64,000 nt of DNA from Polymorphobacter megasporae (GCF_018982885.2 NZ_CP081848.1:1-64000); one strand, 5' to 3'; shown: positions 33,982 to 43,356, numbered from the stretch's first letter. Numbers and translations are program-made. Notes: generated from the sequence alone by a model not told the origin.

Positions 33982-35169
33982 CTAGCGCGACTTTGCGAAA
34001 TGCGCCTCGATCGCGCGGGCGATGCCTTCGCCGATCCGCTTCTGCCCCGCCGCCGATTCGAGCAGCCGGGCATCGCCATCGTTCGACAGGTAGCCGGTCT
34101 CGAGCAGCACCGACGGCACGTCGGCGGCCTTCAACACGCGGAACCCGGCGAAGTGGTGGAATTCGCCGCGAAAGCCGATCCGGTCGCCGAGGCTCGTCCC
34201 CAAGGTTTCGGCGAACCCGACCGAGACGTTCATCGTCGACCGCTGGACGAGGTCGATCATGATGTCGCCGACCTCGGGAGCGTCGGCGCGGAGGTCGACG
34301 CCGGCGATGACGTCGGCCTGGTTCTCGCGCGCCGCCAGCCGCGCCGCGACGACGTCCGACGCGGTCTCGGACAAAGTATAGACGCTGGCGCCGTGGGCGT
34401 CGGGGTTGGGCGCGCTGTCGGCGTGGACCGAGACGAACAGGTCGGCCTTCGCGGCCCGCGCGATCGCGACGCGCTCGCCGAGCGGGACGAACGTGTCGTC
34501 GTCGCGGGTCATCTTCACCCGGACCTGCCCGTCGCGGCGCAGCACGTCGGCAGCGGCGAGCGCGATCGCGAGGACGACGTTCTTTTCGTACCCGCCGAGA
34601 CTGCTGATCGTCCCCGAATCCTTGCCGCCATGGCCCGGATCGATGACGACGAGCGCGCGCTTGCCGGGGCGTTTCGGCGGCGGCGGCGACGCGGCGGCAT
34701 CGCCCCCCATGACGTCGTCGCCGAGGTTGAAATCGACCGCGAGCATCGTCGTCGAGACCGGGTGCCTGCCGCGCGCAATCTCCCGGGCGAACCCGGCGGC
34801 GTCGACCGGCGACAGGCGGAGGACGAGCGCATGCCCGTCGATCGCCGCCGCGCCGAGCCCCATCGGTCGCGGCAGGTCGATCACCAGCCGCGCGGTGTCG
34901 GCATCGAATGGCCCAATCCGCGCCCGCGTCGATGTCGCCGACCCCGGCACCCCCGACGTTGCGATCCGTCGTGCGGCGTCGGCCCCGCCGATATCGACGA
35001 CGAGCCGCGGCGGCGTGTCGAGCGCGAACAGCTTGACCGTTTCAACCGGCCCGTCGATCTCGACCGTCACCGTCGCCGGATCGCCCGTCACGCTCAGCCC
35101 GGTGACGCGCGCGGCGAAGGCTGGCGCCGCCAGCAAGGCAATCGACAGGACGGGGACGAGTGCTCGCAT
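33982..35169 (-). CDS. N-acetylmuramoyl-L-alanine amidase, AmiC type
   Basis: A 395-residue periplasmic amidase. Signal peptide about 1-19 (MRALVPVLSIALLAAPAFAA), AMIN domain about 22-125 for peptidoglycan or septal targeting, a proline linker, and an amidase_3 catalytic domain from about 170. Zinc ligands are visible in VVIDPGHGGKDSG and VSVHADSAPN, and the catalytic glutamate in SVLLETGYLSN. It splits daughter-cell peptidoglycan at division and is probably regulated by an EnvC/NlpD-type activator elsewhere. Confidence 0.94.
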   Translation of the reverse strand: MRALVPVLSIALLAAPAFAARVTGLSVTGDPATVTVEIDGPVETVKLFALDTPPRLVVDIGGADAARRIATSGVPGSATSTRARIGPFDADTARLVIDLPRPMGLGAAAIDGHALVLRLSPVDAAGFAREIARGRHPVSTTMLAVDFNLGDDVMGGDAAASPPPPKRPGKRALVVIDPGHGGKDSGTISSLGGYEKNVVLAIALAAADVLRRDGQVRVKMTRDDDTFVPLGERVAIARAAKADLFVSVHADSAPNPDAHGASVYTLSETASDVVAARLAARENQADVIAGVDLRADAPEVGDIMIDLVQRSTMNVSVGFAETLGTSLGDRIGFRGEFHHFAGFRVLKAADVPSVLLETGYLSNDGDARLLESAAGQKRIGEGIARAIEAHFAKSR

Positions 35170-35635
35170 CGGCCGCAGGGATACCGGTGCCCCGTCGCCC
35201 CGGCAATCGCTCGCATTTTCCTTAACCTTACTCGCCCGCCAACTGGCGAAGCCGGGTTCGAGCGGCGGGGCGGAGAAGCCGGCGGCAGTAAAGCCCGCAG
35301 TTGTAGCGCCGCCGTTCCGGTGCTACTCCTACCCAGACGGTTTGCGAGGCAGGGGTTTGTCCCGGTTCGCGCCGCCACGAATATGCCGCATCGATGCCCG
35401 GGCGACGTTCCGGGCGCGTATGCCGGTCAAAGTTAGGGTCGCATGACGTCGAAGCAGCAGCGTATAGCCGGAGCCGCCCTTTGGGTCGGTCCGGTGCTGC
35501 GCCCGACGCCCCCAATTACTATCCATCCCATCCCGGGCCGGTCGCCGCTGCGTCGCGCGACCGCCCTTTTTTCGCGTGCCGCCGGCCTGTCCGCATCATC
35601 TGCCGAAGGTCGCCCGCGCGCGCAGGAGCATCTGA
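35170..35635. other. 466-bp intergenic region with the rne leader
   Basis: It separates the divergent amidase and rne genes and must hold both promoters; I could not fix either by consensus. Near its right end is the hairpin with U6 at 35535-35572. The rest shows no coding bias and no repeat of the families found elsewhere in the window. Confidence 0.6.
35535..35572 (+). terminator. Terminator-like hairpin with U6 in the rne leader
   Basis: CGGTCGC (35539-35545) pairs with GCGACCG (35557-35563); GGG/CCC extends the stem past a one-base bulge; six T residues follow directly (35567-35572). This is intrinsic-terminator geometry 64 bases before the rne ATG. It may be an attenuator, or the U tract may be a self-cleavage site for RNase E. 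Confidence 0.6.
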
Positions 35636-38371
35636 ATGTCCCAGCGCATGCTGATCGACGCCCGCCACCCGGAGGAGACCCGGGTCGCCGTCGTCAACGG
35701 GAATCGCATCGAGGAATTTGATTTCGAGGCCGCCGAGCGCAAGCAGCTCAAGGGCAACATCTATCTCGCCAAGGTCACCCGGGTCGAACCGTCGCTCCAG
35801 GCGGCGTTCATCGATTACGGCGGCAACCGCCACGGTTTCCTCGCCTTCAGCGAAATCCATCCCGATTATTACCAGATCCCCAAGGAGGACCGCGACGCGC
35901 TCCTCCGCGAGGAAGCCGAGCTGACGCTCGACGAACATCACGACGAACCCCATGAAGGCGAGGACGGCGAGGAAGTCGCTGTCACCGGCGGGGCCGACGA
36001 CGCCGGGTCCGACGTGCTGCGCCGCCAGCGCCAGGCGCTGCGCCGCCGCTACAAGATCCAGGAAGTGATCCGCCGCCGCCAGGTCCTGCTCGTCCAGGTC
36101 GTCAAGGAGGAGCGCGGCAACAAGGGCGCGGCGATGACGACGTATCTGTCGCTCGCCGGGCGCTTCTGCGTCCTGATGCCCAACACCGCGCACGGCGGCG
36201 GGATCAGCCGCAAGATTTCGAACCTCGGCGACCGCAAGCGGCTGAAGTCGATCATGGCCGACCTCCAGCTTCCCGCGGGAATGGGCGCGATCGTCCGGAC
36301 CGCCGGGCTCAAGCGGACCAAGGTCGAGATCAAGCGTGACTTCGATTACCTGACCCGGCTGTGGGACGAAATCCGCGAGACGACGCTGAGCAGCGTCGCG
36401 CCGTGCCTCGTCCATCAGGACAGCGACCTGATCAAGCGCGCGATCCGCGACATCTACAGCCGCGAGATCGAGCAGGTTCTCGTCGACGGGCCCGATGGCT
36501 ACGCCGCCGCATCCACATTCATGCAGCTGTTGATGCCAAACCACGTCGCCAAGGTCGTCGAATATGCCGACCCGGTGCCGCTGTTCCAGCGCTTCGGCGT
36601 CGAGGCGAGCCTTGCCGGCATGTACCAGCCGGTCGTCCAGTTGAAATCGGGCGGCTATATCGTCATCAACCCGACCGAGGCGCTCGTCTCGATCGACGTC
36701 AACTCGGGCCGCTCGACGCGTGAGCACGGCATCGAGGAGACTGCGTACAAGACCAACCTTGAAGCCGCCGACGAGATCGGCCGCCAGCTTCGCCTGCGCG
36801 ACATGGCCGGGCTCGTCGTCATCGACTTCATCGACATGGAGGTCGGCGGCAATAATCGCCGGGTCGAGCGCGCGATGAAGGAGGCGATGAAGAACGATCG
36901 CGCCCGCATCCAGATCGGCCGGATCAGCTCGTTCGGGCTGATGGAAATGAGCCGCCAGCGCCTCCGCACCGGCGTCCTCGAAGCCTCAACGCACGTCTGC
37001 CCGATGTGCGACGGATCGGGCTATGTCCGCTCGGTCGCGTCCGCCGCGCTCGCCGCGCTGCGCGCCTTGGAAGCCGAAGCGATCAAGGGTCGCGCCACCG
37101 AGTTCTCGCTGCGTGCGGGCCTCGAAGTCGCGATGTACATCCTCAACCGCAAGCGCGCCGACGTCGTCGAGCTCGAAGAGCGCTACGGCATTGCCGTCGA
37201 GACGATCCCCGACGAGACGCTGATGGGGCCGAACTTCGTCCTCGATGCGGGCGGTCCCGCCCCGGCGCACCCGGTCGTCATGTCGCTGCTGCCGCCGCCG
37301 GTGAAGATCGACGACGACGATGAGATTCCCGACACCGCCGAGGACCATGGCTTCGACGACGACGAGGACGAGGAAGCCGAGCGTCCCGCGCGCCGCGAAG
37401 GACGTGGACGCGGCCGCGGCCGCTCGGCTCCCGCCGATGACGCCGGTGAAGGCGACAACGCCGAAACCGCGAGCGACGCCGAGGGCGACGACGGCGAGGA
37501 CGGGGCCGAGCGCCCCACCCGCGCCGAAGGTGCTGCCGATGGTGGCCGCGACAGCGAGCGCGGTGGCCGCGGCCGTCGTCGCCGCCGCCGTGGTGGCGGT
37601 CGCGACCGCAAGCCCGAAGGCGATGCCGTCGAGGGCGTCGAGTCGGTCGCCGACATCGCGTCGAACGCCGACGTCTCGGTCACCGGCGAGGATGCTGCCG
37701 AGGTGGTGGCAGGCGACGGCGTCGCGCCGCTCGTTACCGCCGAGAGCGCGGGCGAAGGCGAGGCCCGTCGCCGCCGTCGCGGCCGTCGTGGCGGTCGCCG
37801 CCGCGAGGGCGGCCCGGCTGCGAGCGAGGTCGGCGTCGACAACGACACCGTGACCGAGAGCGCCGAGAGCCTCGACGATACCGGGCTCACCGGCGGGCCG
37901 ATCAAGGCCGCGGTCGAAGCGCAGGTCGAGGTCGCTGCTGCGACCGCCGAAGCGATCGACCCGGCCGACGCTCCGGTTGAGGCCGTCCCGGCGAAGAAGC
38001 CGCGCCGGTCGCGCGCCAAGAAGCCGGTCGAGGCCGCCGAAGCTGCGGTCGAGGAGGCGCCGGCTCCCGAGCCGGTCGCCGAGCCCGCTGCCGAACTGGC
38101 TCTCGAACCCGCTGCCGAAGCTGCGGCCGCCGCCCCCAAGCCGCGCCGTTCGCGGCGCAAGGCGGTCGCCGCGGCTCCCGAAGCTGCGGAAGCCTCGCCC
38201 GAGCCCGCTGTCGTCGCCGAGCCCGACGCGTTCGTCGACAGTGCGAAGATCGTCGAGCCCGAGCCGGTCACGCCCCAGGCGAGCGACGCTGCCCCCGAGG
38301 CGTCACCCGCAGGCGACGAACCCGCCGCCCCGCGCAAGGGCGGCTGGTGGCAGCGGACCTTCGGCAACTGA
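35636..38371 (+). CDS. rne: Ribonuclease E/G family endoribonuclease
   Basis: A 911-residue enzyme that starts most mRNA decay and processes rRNA. Residues about 35-170 form the S1 domain, with an acidic insert (about 97-130, E/D/G-rich) as in many alphaproteobacteria. The 5'-sensor and DNase I-like region (about 230-470) contain the catalytic aspartates in LVSIDVNSGRST and VVIDFIDMEVGG. The zinc-link is CPMCDGSGYVRS near 460. The C-terminal half is long, acidic and arginine-rich in blocks (RRRRRGG, RRSRAKKP, PRRSRRK) with low complexity, matching a degradosome scaffold. The ATG at 35636 begins the usual MSQRMLIDARH. Confidence 0.95.
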   Translation: MSQRMLIDARHPEETRVAVVNGNRIEEFDFEAAERKQLKGNIYLAKVTRVEPSLQAAFIDYGGNRHGFLAFSEIHPDYYQIPKEDRDALLREEAELTLDEHHDEPHEGEDGEEVAVTGGADDAGSDVLRRQRQALRRRYKIQEVIRRRQVLLVQVVKEERGNKGAAMTTYLSLAGRFCVLMPNTAHGGGISRKISNLGDRKRLKSIMADLQLPAGMGAIVRTAGLKRTKVEIKRDFDYLTRLWDEIRETTLSSVAPCLVHQDSDLIKRAIRDIYSREIEQVLVDGPDGYAAASTFMQLLMPNHVAKVVEYADPVPLFQRFGVEASLAGMYQPVVQLKSGGYIVINPTEALVSIDVNSGRSTREHGIEETAYKTNLEAADEIGRQLRLRDMAGLVVIDFIDMEVGGNNRRVERAMKEAMKNDRARIQIGRISSFGLMEMSRQRLRTGVLEASTHVCPMCDGSGYVRSVASAALAALRALEAEAIKGRATEFSLRAGLEVAMYILNRKRADVVELEERYGIAVETIPDETLMGPNFVLDAGGPAPAHPVVMSLLPPPVKIDDDDEIPDTAEDHGFDDDEDEEAERPARREGRGRGRGRSAPADDAGEGDNAETASDAEGDDGEDGAERPTRAEGAADGGRDSERGGRGRRRRRRGGGRDRKPEGDAVEGVESVADIASNADVSVTGEDAAEVVAGDGVAPLVTAESAGEGEARRRRRGRRGGRRREGGPAASEVGVDNDTVTESAESLDDTGLTGGPIKAAVEAQVEVAAATAEAIDPADAPVEAVPAKKPRRSRAKKPVEAAEAAVEEAPAPEPVAEPAAELALEPAAEAAAAAPKPRRSRRKAVAAAPEAAEASPEPAVVAEPDAFVDSAKIVEPEPVTPQASDAAPEASPAGDEPAAPRKGGWWQRTFGN

Positions 38372-38379
38372 CCTGCCCG

Positions 38380-38415
38380 ATCCCGGGGCGGCGGCTATGC
38401 CTGTCGCCCCGGGAT
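38380..38415 (+). terminator. Hairpin after rne
   Basis: ATCCCGGGGCG (38380-38390) and its perfect complement (38405-38415) form an 11-bp stem with a 14-base loop nine bases after the rne stop codon, followed by only two T residues beyond the stem. Confidence 0.65.
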
Positions 38416-38466
38416 TTCGCACGGATGACGCGTTCAGTTTCGAGCGTACCCTAACGTAACATTGAA

Positions 38467-38537
38467 ATCCCGGCGAAGGCCGGGACCCATGGTCAAGACC
38501 GGCAGTGATCATGAATCCCGGCCTTCGCCGGGATGAC
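38467..38537. repeat. REP-like palindrome between rne and the M48 gene
   Basis: ATCCCGGCGAAGGCCGGGA (38467-38485) is repeated inverted at 38515-38533, followed by GATGAC. Same family as 361-436 and 9916-9988. Confidence 0.85.
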
Positions 38538-38619
38538 AATGAGAGTTGTTATAGGCCGCCGGCGGGGACGATCACGCGCCCCCCTCGCCTTAACCCCGGG
38601 TTCAGCGTATCCCCGCAAA

Positions 38620-39990
38620 ATGCCCGGCATGCCCGCCCGTCTGATCGCCCGTGCCGCGCTGACTCTCGGCGCGGTGGCGATGCTGCTTGGCACCACCGCC
38701 CCCGCCGCCGCGCAGTCGGTCCTTCGCGATGCCGAGACCGAGTCGTTGTTCCGTGACGTCGCACGCCCGCTGATCATCGCCGCGGGCCTGACCCCGGCAT
38801 CGGTCCAGATCGTCCTTGTCGGCGATCCCGAGATCAACGCCTTCGTCTCGGGCGGGCAGAACATTTTCGTCTTCTCGGGGCTGATCGAGAACGCCGACAA
38901 CGTCAACCAGCTCCAGGGCGTCCTCGCGCACGAACTCGGCCACATCGCCGGGGGGCATAATGTCCGCTCGAACGAGGGCATCGGCCCGGCGACGCACATC
39001 TCGATCCTTTCGCTCGTCGCCGCGGTCGCGCTCGTTGCGGTCGGCGCGGGCGATGCCGGGATCGCCGCGCTCGGGCTCGGCACCGCGACCGCGCAGAGCC
39101 AGTATCTCGCGTTCAGCCGCGACCAGGAAAGCCGCGCCGACCAGGCCGGCGCGGTCTTCCTTGGCAAGGCGGGAGAATCGGGGCGCGGCAGCCTCGAATT
39201 CTTCAACAAGCTGCTCGGCCAGGAGTATCGCCTCGGGCTCAAGCAGGACAATGCGTATAACCGTACTCACCCGCTCGACGGTCAGCGGATCGCGTACCTC
39301 GAAGCGGTCTACAAAGCGTCCCCGGCCTGGACTACACCGCCCGACCCCAAGCTCGATGCGCGGTTCCAGCGGGTCAAGGCGAAACTCGCCGGCTTCATCG
39401 AGGAGCCGCAGCGCACCTTCCAGATGTACCCCGAGGGCCTCAAGACCGAACCCGCGCGCTACGCCCACGCGTATGCCTATCACAAGTCGGCATACCCCGA
39501 CGCCGCCGTTGCCGAGGTCGATGCGCTGCTCGCGTTGCATCCGGCCGATCCATATTATCTCGAGCTCAAGGGGCAAATCCTGCTCGAGTCGGGCAAGATC
39601 GCGGAGTCGCTGCCGATCCTTCGCGCCGCCGTCGCCGCCGCCCCGACCGAGCCGCTGATCGCGACGCTGCTCGGCCACGCGCTCGTCAGCACCGAGAACG
39701 CCGCCGACTTCGCCGAGGCCAAGCCGCTGCTGCGCAAGGCAGTCGTCCGCGACCGCGAGAACCCTGATGCATGGTACCAGCTCGGCGTGATCTACGACCG
39801 CGAGGGCGACACCGCGCGCGCCGCGCTCGCTACTGCCGAGCGGTTCGACCTTCAGGGCGAGCCCAGGCAGGCGGCGGCGAACGCCAAGATCGCGCTCCGA
39901 GGCCTGTCGCCCGGCACGACCGACTGGCTTCGCGCCGACGATATCGCGCAAGTCGCGCAGAACGATTTAGTCAAGAAGAAGCACAGATGA
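38620..39990 (+). CDS. Periplasmic M48 metalloprotease with TPR repeats (BepA-like)
   Basis: A 456-residue exported protease. Signal peptide about 4-32 (RLIARAALTLGAVAML...AAAQS), M48 domain with the zinc motif HELGHIAGGH near residue 108 and the downstream glutamate in SRDQESRADQAG, and a C-terminal TPR solenoid (about 300-456). The layout is that of BepA/YfgC, which degrades or helps assemble outer-membrane proteins such as LptD. ATG codons at 38620 and 38629 are both possible. Its stop overlaps the ATG of the DsbA-like gene, so the two products probably act together on periplasmic folding. Confidence 0.92.
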   Translation: MPGMPARLIARAALTLGAVAMLLGTTAPAAAQSVLRDAETESLFRDVARPLIIAAGLTPASVQIVLVGDPEINAFVSGGQNIFVFSGLIENADNVNQLQGVLAHELGHIAGGHNVRSNEGIGPATHISILSLVAAVALVAVGAGDAGIAALGLGTATAQSQYLAFSRDQESRADQAGAVFLGKAGESGRGSLEFFNKLLGQEYRLGLKQDNAYNRTHPLDGQRIAYLEAVYKASPAWTTPPDPKLDARFQRVKAKLAGFIEEPQRTFQMYPEGLKTEPARYAHAYAYHKSAYPDAAVAEVDALLALHPADPYYLELKGQILLESGKIAESLPILRAAVAAAPTEPLIATLLGHALVSTENAADFAEAKPLLRKAVVRDRENPDAWYQLGVIYDREGDTARAALATAERFDLQGEPRQAAANAKIALRGLSPGTTDWLRADDIAQVAQNDLVKKKHR

Positions 39991-40718
39991 TCAACGGCTT
40001 ACGGATTTCGACGGCGCTCGCCTTGGTGCTCGTCGCGAGCTGCGGCGCGGGCGACCCGGCGGAGCGGATTGACACCAAGGACCGCGCCGCGATCGAGGCG
40101 ATCGTCCGCGACTACATCCTCAAGCATCCCGAGATCATCCCTGAGGCGATCAACGGGATGCAGGCCCGTGATGTGTCGAAGCTGCTTAGCAGCAACCGCA
40201 GCGAGATCGAGACCGCCTTTCCCGGCGCGGTCGCGGGCAACCCCAAGGGCGACGTCACCCTCGTCGAGTTCTTCGACTATGCCTGCCCGTATTGCCGCGC
40301 GGGCCACGCCGACGTCCGCAAGCTGATCGCCGACGACCCCAAGCTCCGCGTCGTCTACCGCGACTTCCCGGTCTTGTCCGAAGCCTCGGGCGAGGCGGCG
40401 ATGGCGGCGTTGTCGGCGGCGAGCCAGGGCAAGTATCTTGCCTTCCACGACCGCATGTTCGAGACCCCGGGCAAGGTCGATCGCGAGCGGACGATCGCGG
40501 TCGTTCGGGCATCCGGGCTCAACGAGGTGCGGACCGCGAAGGACCTGACCAGCCCGGCGCTCAAGGCGGAAATCGCCAAGAACCTCGACCTCGGCCGCGC
40601 GCTCGGGCTGACCGGCACCCCCACTTATATCGTCGGCGATCGCATCCTCAGCGGCGCGGTCGGTTATGCCAAACTTGCCGAGGCGATCGCGGCGGCGCGA
40701 GCGGCCAAGGCTGCATGA
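39987..40718 (+). CDS. DsbA-family thioredoxin-fold lipoprotein
   Basis: A 243-residue exported thiol protein. The signal ends in a lipobox, VLVASC, so it is predicted to be a lipoprotein. A helical segment with AAIEAIVRDYILKHPEIIPEAIN precedes the thioredoxin-fold domain, whose active site is FFDYACPYCRAGH (CPYC) and whose cis-proline is in LGLTGTPTYIVG. DsbA/ScsC-like proteins of this form act as oxidases or isomerases. It overlaps the M48 protease gene by four bases (ATGA) and the next membrane gene by four, making a three-gene coupled unit. Confidence 0.93.
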   Translation: MINGLRISTALALVLVASCGAGDPAERIDTKDRAAIEAIVRDYILKHPEIIPEAINGMQARDVSKLLSSNRSEIETAFPGAVAGNPKGDVTLVEFFDYACPYCRAGHADVRKLIADDPKLRVVYRDFPVLSEASGEAAMAALSAASQGKYLAFHDRMFETPGKVDRERTIAVVRASGLNEVRTAKDLTSPALKAEIAKNLDLGRALGLTGTPTYIVGDRILSGAVGYAKLAEAIAAARAAKAA

Positions 40719-41476
40719 CGCTCCCCGCCGAGGCTACGCGCCTCGACGTCGCCCTCGCGTTCCAGCGGATCGGCACGGTGTTCTGGCATGACTTCGCCGC
40801 GATCATCGTCCTTGGCTTCGTCATGGTCACGCTGCCGGGGGTCGTCCTCGCGCTGGCGGGCACGCATGCCGGGTCGACGATCGTCGCGACCTTCGGCGGC
40901 ATGCTTCGCGTACTCTATGTCGTCATCGTCACCCACGGCGTGCTGGCGCGAGTCGACGGTCGGCCGCAGGGTCCGCGCGCGTTTGTGCGCGCCGGGATCG
41001 CCGCATCGCCGCGGGCATTGAATGTCGCTCTGCTGATCGGCGTCATGACGGTATTGGCGATGGTCGGTTTGCTGCTCTCCGGGCTGGCGGGGCCGTCGAC
41101 GCTGGCGATTCGCGCCACGATCGTCGCGGCGGGGTTTGCGGGGGCGGTGCTGCTGGTCGCGGCTGTGCCAGTGGCGCTGGTCGAGCGGCGTGCTCCCTTC
41201 GGCGCGCTGGGCCGGGCGTCGGCATTGACGCGTGGAAATCGCGGACGGGTCGCTGTGGTGCTCGCGGGGTTTGCTTTGACTGTGGTGCCGGCTCGGCTGG
41301 TCTTGGCGGCGACGGTCTATGGAACGGGAGCGAGTGCGCAGCACGTCGCGGCGGTCGATGCGGCGATGACGGTCTTGAGCCCCGGACTGTGGCTGATTGC
41401 GCTGTTCGACCTGCTCGCATGGGGGGTCGGGGCGGTAATTCCGGGAGTGATTTATGCGGGGCTTACCCGCGACTAA
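40715..41476 (+). CDS. Polytopic inner-membrane protein of unknown function
   Basis: A 253-residue protein with about six hydrophobic helices (for example AAIIVLGFVMVTLPGVVLAL and VALLIGVMTVLAMVGLLLSG). The layout resembles the membrane domains found in glycerophosphodiester phosphodiesterase-associated or YciC-like proteins, but I do not assign a family. ATG at 40715 overlaps the stop of the DsbA-like gene (ATGA). A role in envelope biogenesis is an inference from this coupling. Confidence 0.72.
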   Translation: MTLPAEATRLDVALAFQRIGTVFWHDFAAIIVLGFVMVTLPGVVLALAGTHAGSTIVATFGGMLRVLYVVIVTHGVLARVDGRPQGPRAFVRAGIAASPRALNVALLIGVMTVLAMVGLLLSGLAGPSTLAIRATIVAAGFAGAVLLVAAVPVALVERRAPFGALGRASALTRGNRGRVAVVLAGFALTVVPARLVLAATVYGTGASAQHVAAVDAAMTVLSPGLWLIALFDLLAWGVGAVIPGVIYAGLTRD

Positions 41477-41477
41477 A

Positions 41478-41510
41478 GCCGCCGCCACCCCAACGCGGGA
41501 TAGCGGCGGC
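41478..41510 (-). terminator. GC-rich hairpin between convergent genes
   Basis: GCCGCCGC and GCGGCGGC form an 8-bp stem with a loop of about 17 bases between the membrane-protein stop and rpsD. On the minus strand it is followed by CTTTAG, so it could end rpsD transcription, weakly. Confidence 0.4.
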
Positions 41511-41518
41511 GATAGGAA

Positions 41519-42130
41519 TTAACGCGAATAGAATTCCACGACCAGGTTCGGCTCCATGCGCACAGCGTACGGCACTTCGTCGAGCGTCGGGACGCGGACG
41601 TAGGTCGCCTTGGCGCCGTCCACCTGGACGTACTCGGGCGTCTCGCGCTCGGCGAGGCCCATCGCTTCGAGGACCAGCGCCATTTCCTTGGCCTTGGTGC
41701 CGAGTTCGATCACGTCGCCCGGCTTAACCTTTGCCGAGGCGATGTTGCAGCGGCGGCCGTTGACGAGGATGTGACCGTGGTTGACGATCTGGCGCGCGGC
41801 GAAGATCGTCGGGGCGAACTTGGCGCGGAAGATGACCATGTCGAGACGCTGCTCAAGCAGGCCGATCAGGTTCTGCGAGGTGTCGCCCTTCATGCGGACG
41901 GCTTCGGCATAGGTCGCGCGGAACTGCCGCTCGGTGACGTCGCCGTAATAGCCCTTGAGCTTCTGCTTGGCGCGGAGCTGGATGCCGAAGTCGGAAACCT
42001 TGCCCTTGCGGCGCTGGCCGTGCTGGCCGGGACCGTATTCGCGCTTGTTGACCGGCGACTTCGGGCGGCCCCAGATATTCTCGCCCATGCGGCGATCGAG
42101 CTTGTATTTCGCGTTAGCGCGCTTCGACAT
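41519..42130 (-). CDS. rpsD: 30S ribosomal protein S4
   Basis: A 203-residue S4. It opens [20 protein letters not shown], has the [18 protein letters not shown] block, and the S4 RNA-binding domain with [31 protein letters not shown]. It nucleates assembly of the 30S body on 16S rRNA. There is no N-terminal zinc-binding cysteine set, as in most alphaproteobacteria. The gene stands alone and not in the alpha operon. Confidence 0.97.
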   Translation of the reverse strand: MSKRANAKYKLDRRMGENIWGRPKSPVNKREYGPGQHGQRRKGKVSDFGIQLRAKQKLKGYYGDVTERQFRATYAEAVRMKGDTSQNLIGLLEQRLDMVIFRAKFAPTIFAARQIVNHGHILVNGRRCNIASAKVKPGDVIELGTKAKEMALVLEAMGLAERETPEYVQVDGAKATYVRVPTLDEVPYAVRMEPNLVVEFYSR

Positions 42131-42312
42131 AGTATCCCGTTCAATTTGCTGTTGGCACCGCTGTCTTCAGAGGCGACCCGGATTCGCACCATCCAACCAA
42201 GTCTGCTGGATGCGGCCACCGCTTCACCGGGCGTGCGGGGCCAATTGCGAAGCGGTTCAGTTAGGGGAAATGGGGGCTGCGGTCAAGGTCGGAGCCTCAA
42301 CCGTCCGGGCGG

Positions 42313-42633
42313 TCAGGTCAGCTTGATGAAGCCGACGATGACGCCGGAAAAGGTCACGAGCATCCCAAACATCCAGATAAGGGTTTTGTTCTGATTGGTG
42401 GCGATATGTTCGCGGAGGACCGAGATGTCGACCTTGATCGATGACTTCACCTCGGCAATGTCGCCCTTGAGTTCGGCTTCGACTTTGCCGAGGTCAGATT
42501 TAGTAGCAAGATCTTCACGATATGTCGCAGCGGCGTCGGCAATCGCCTTGCTGATCGCACGTGCCCCGCTGTCGCCAATCCCCGCAGCTGCGATTGCTTC
42601 ATACGTCGCGAGGGTGTCGATTGCGGTTGCCAT
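42313..42633 (-). CDS. Coiled-coil protein with C-terminal membrane anchor (DUF1640-like)
   Basis: A 106-residue protein. An N-terminal helical region (TLATYEAIAAAGIGDSGARA) is followed by a coiled coil of charged heptads (KSDLGKVEAELKGDIAEVKSSIKVDISVLR) and a single C-terminal transmembrane helix (IWMFGMLVTFSGVIVGFI). The arrangement fits the CCDC90/DUF1640 group, whose bacterial role is unknown. Its reading frame has the usual base bias but no near neighbours in an operon. Confidence 0.72.
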   Translation of the reverse strand: MATAIDTLATYEAIAAAGIGDSGARAISKAIADAAATYREDLATKSDLGKVEAELKGDIAEVKSSIKVDISVLREHIATNQNKTLIWMFGMLVTFSGVIVGFIKLT

Positions 42634-42765
42634 GTCTCGCTATAGCCGATCGGTCACCCAGCGCGAAGGGCTGGATGCGCCCGCTACGGACGGTCCTTTC
42701 CTTGACCCCGAGCCCCCTCCCCTGCTAAGCGCCCGCGTTTACCGCATAACCTGAGAGTTTGCCCG

Positions 42766-43107
42766 ATGGCGCGTGTCACAGTCGAAGATTGCGTCGACAA
42801 GATCCCCAACCGCTTCGAACTCGTGCTGATGGCGGGAACTCGCGCGCGGCAGATTTCGAGCGGTGCCGAGATCCTGCTCGACCGCGACCGCGACAAGAAT
42901 CCCGTCGTCGCGCTCCGCGAGATCGCCGAGCAGAAGGTGGTGCCCGCCGTGCTGCAAGAGGCGCTGGTGTCGTCGATGCAGCGCGTCATCCAGGGCGAAG
43001 ACGATGCCCCCGACGCGGTCGGCTCGCTGTCGGCATCGGCGGAGGCGCTGCGGCTCACTGCTGCCCAGCCGCCGCGTAACCAGAATTTGGGTCCGGATTA
43101 CGAATAG
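42766..43107 (+). CDS. rpoZ: RNA polymerase subunit omega
   Basis: A 113-residue omega subunit: [20 protein letters not shown], then [30 protein letters not shown], as in other alphaproteobacteria. It helps fold the beta' subunit and, in many bacteria, is part of the ppGpp-binding site of RNA polymerase. It lies 249 bp upstream of rsh in the same direction, the common rpoZ-spoT arrangement. Confidence 0.97.
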   Translation: MARVTVEDCVDKIPNRFELVLMAGTRARQISSGAEILLDRDRDKNPVVALREIAEQKVVPAVLQEALVSSMQRVIQGEDDAPDAVGSLSASAEALRLTAAQPPRNQNLGPDYE

Positions 43108-43144
43108 CCCGCAGTAGGTTGGGCGCTCACGCATACTGCTTCCG

Positions 43145-43310
43145 TCACCCCAAGCGAGGGCTGTGGCCCATAGTTGTGCACGCTCCGAACTTCGCGTTGC
43201 GGGGATAGTTGGGCCCCGGCCTTCGCCGGGCTGACGATCTGGCAGCTTTCGCCGGGGTGCCGATGAACCCTGGGGATGAGACGCTCCCCTGCGGCGGGAT
43301 GACAGCTTAG
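43145..43310. repeat. Degenerate REP-like repeat cluster between rpoZ and rsh
   Basis: Several partial units of the GTCATCCC/GGGATGAC family lie close together: CGTCACCCCAAGCGAGGGCT at 43145, GGCCCCGGCCTTCGCCGGGC near 43212, and GCGGCGGGATGACAGC near 43293. Mismatches between units show an old or decaying element. It occupies most of the rpoZ-rsh gap. Confidence 0.7.
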
Positions 43311-43356
43311 GGTTTCGCGGGTTGCGCCCTCGCCCCCTGCGCCCCACTATCCAACA

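Noticed and set aside
35245-35270. GGTTCGAG resembling a tRNA T-loop upstream of rne
   Set aside because: The flanking bases cannot form a T-stem, acceptor or anticodon arm.
42149-42167. TGGCAC in the leader region upstream of rpsD
   Set aside because: No TTGC box at the needed distance.
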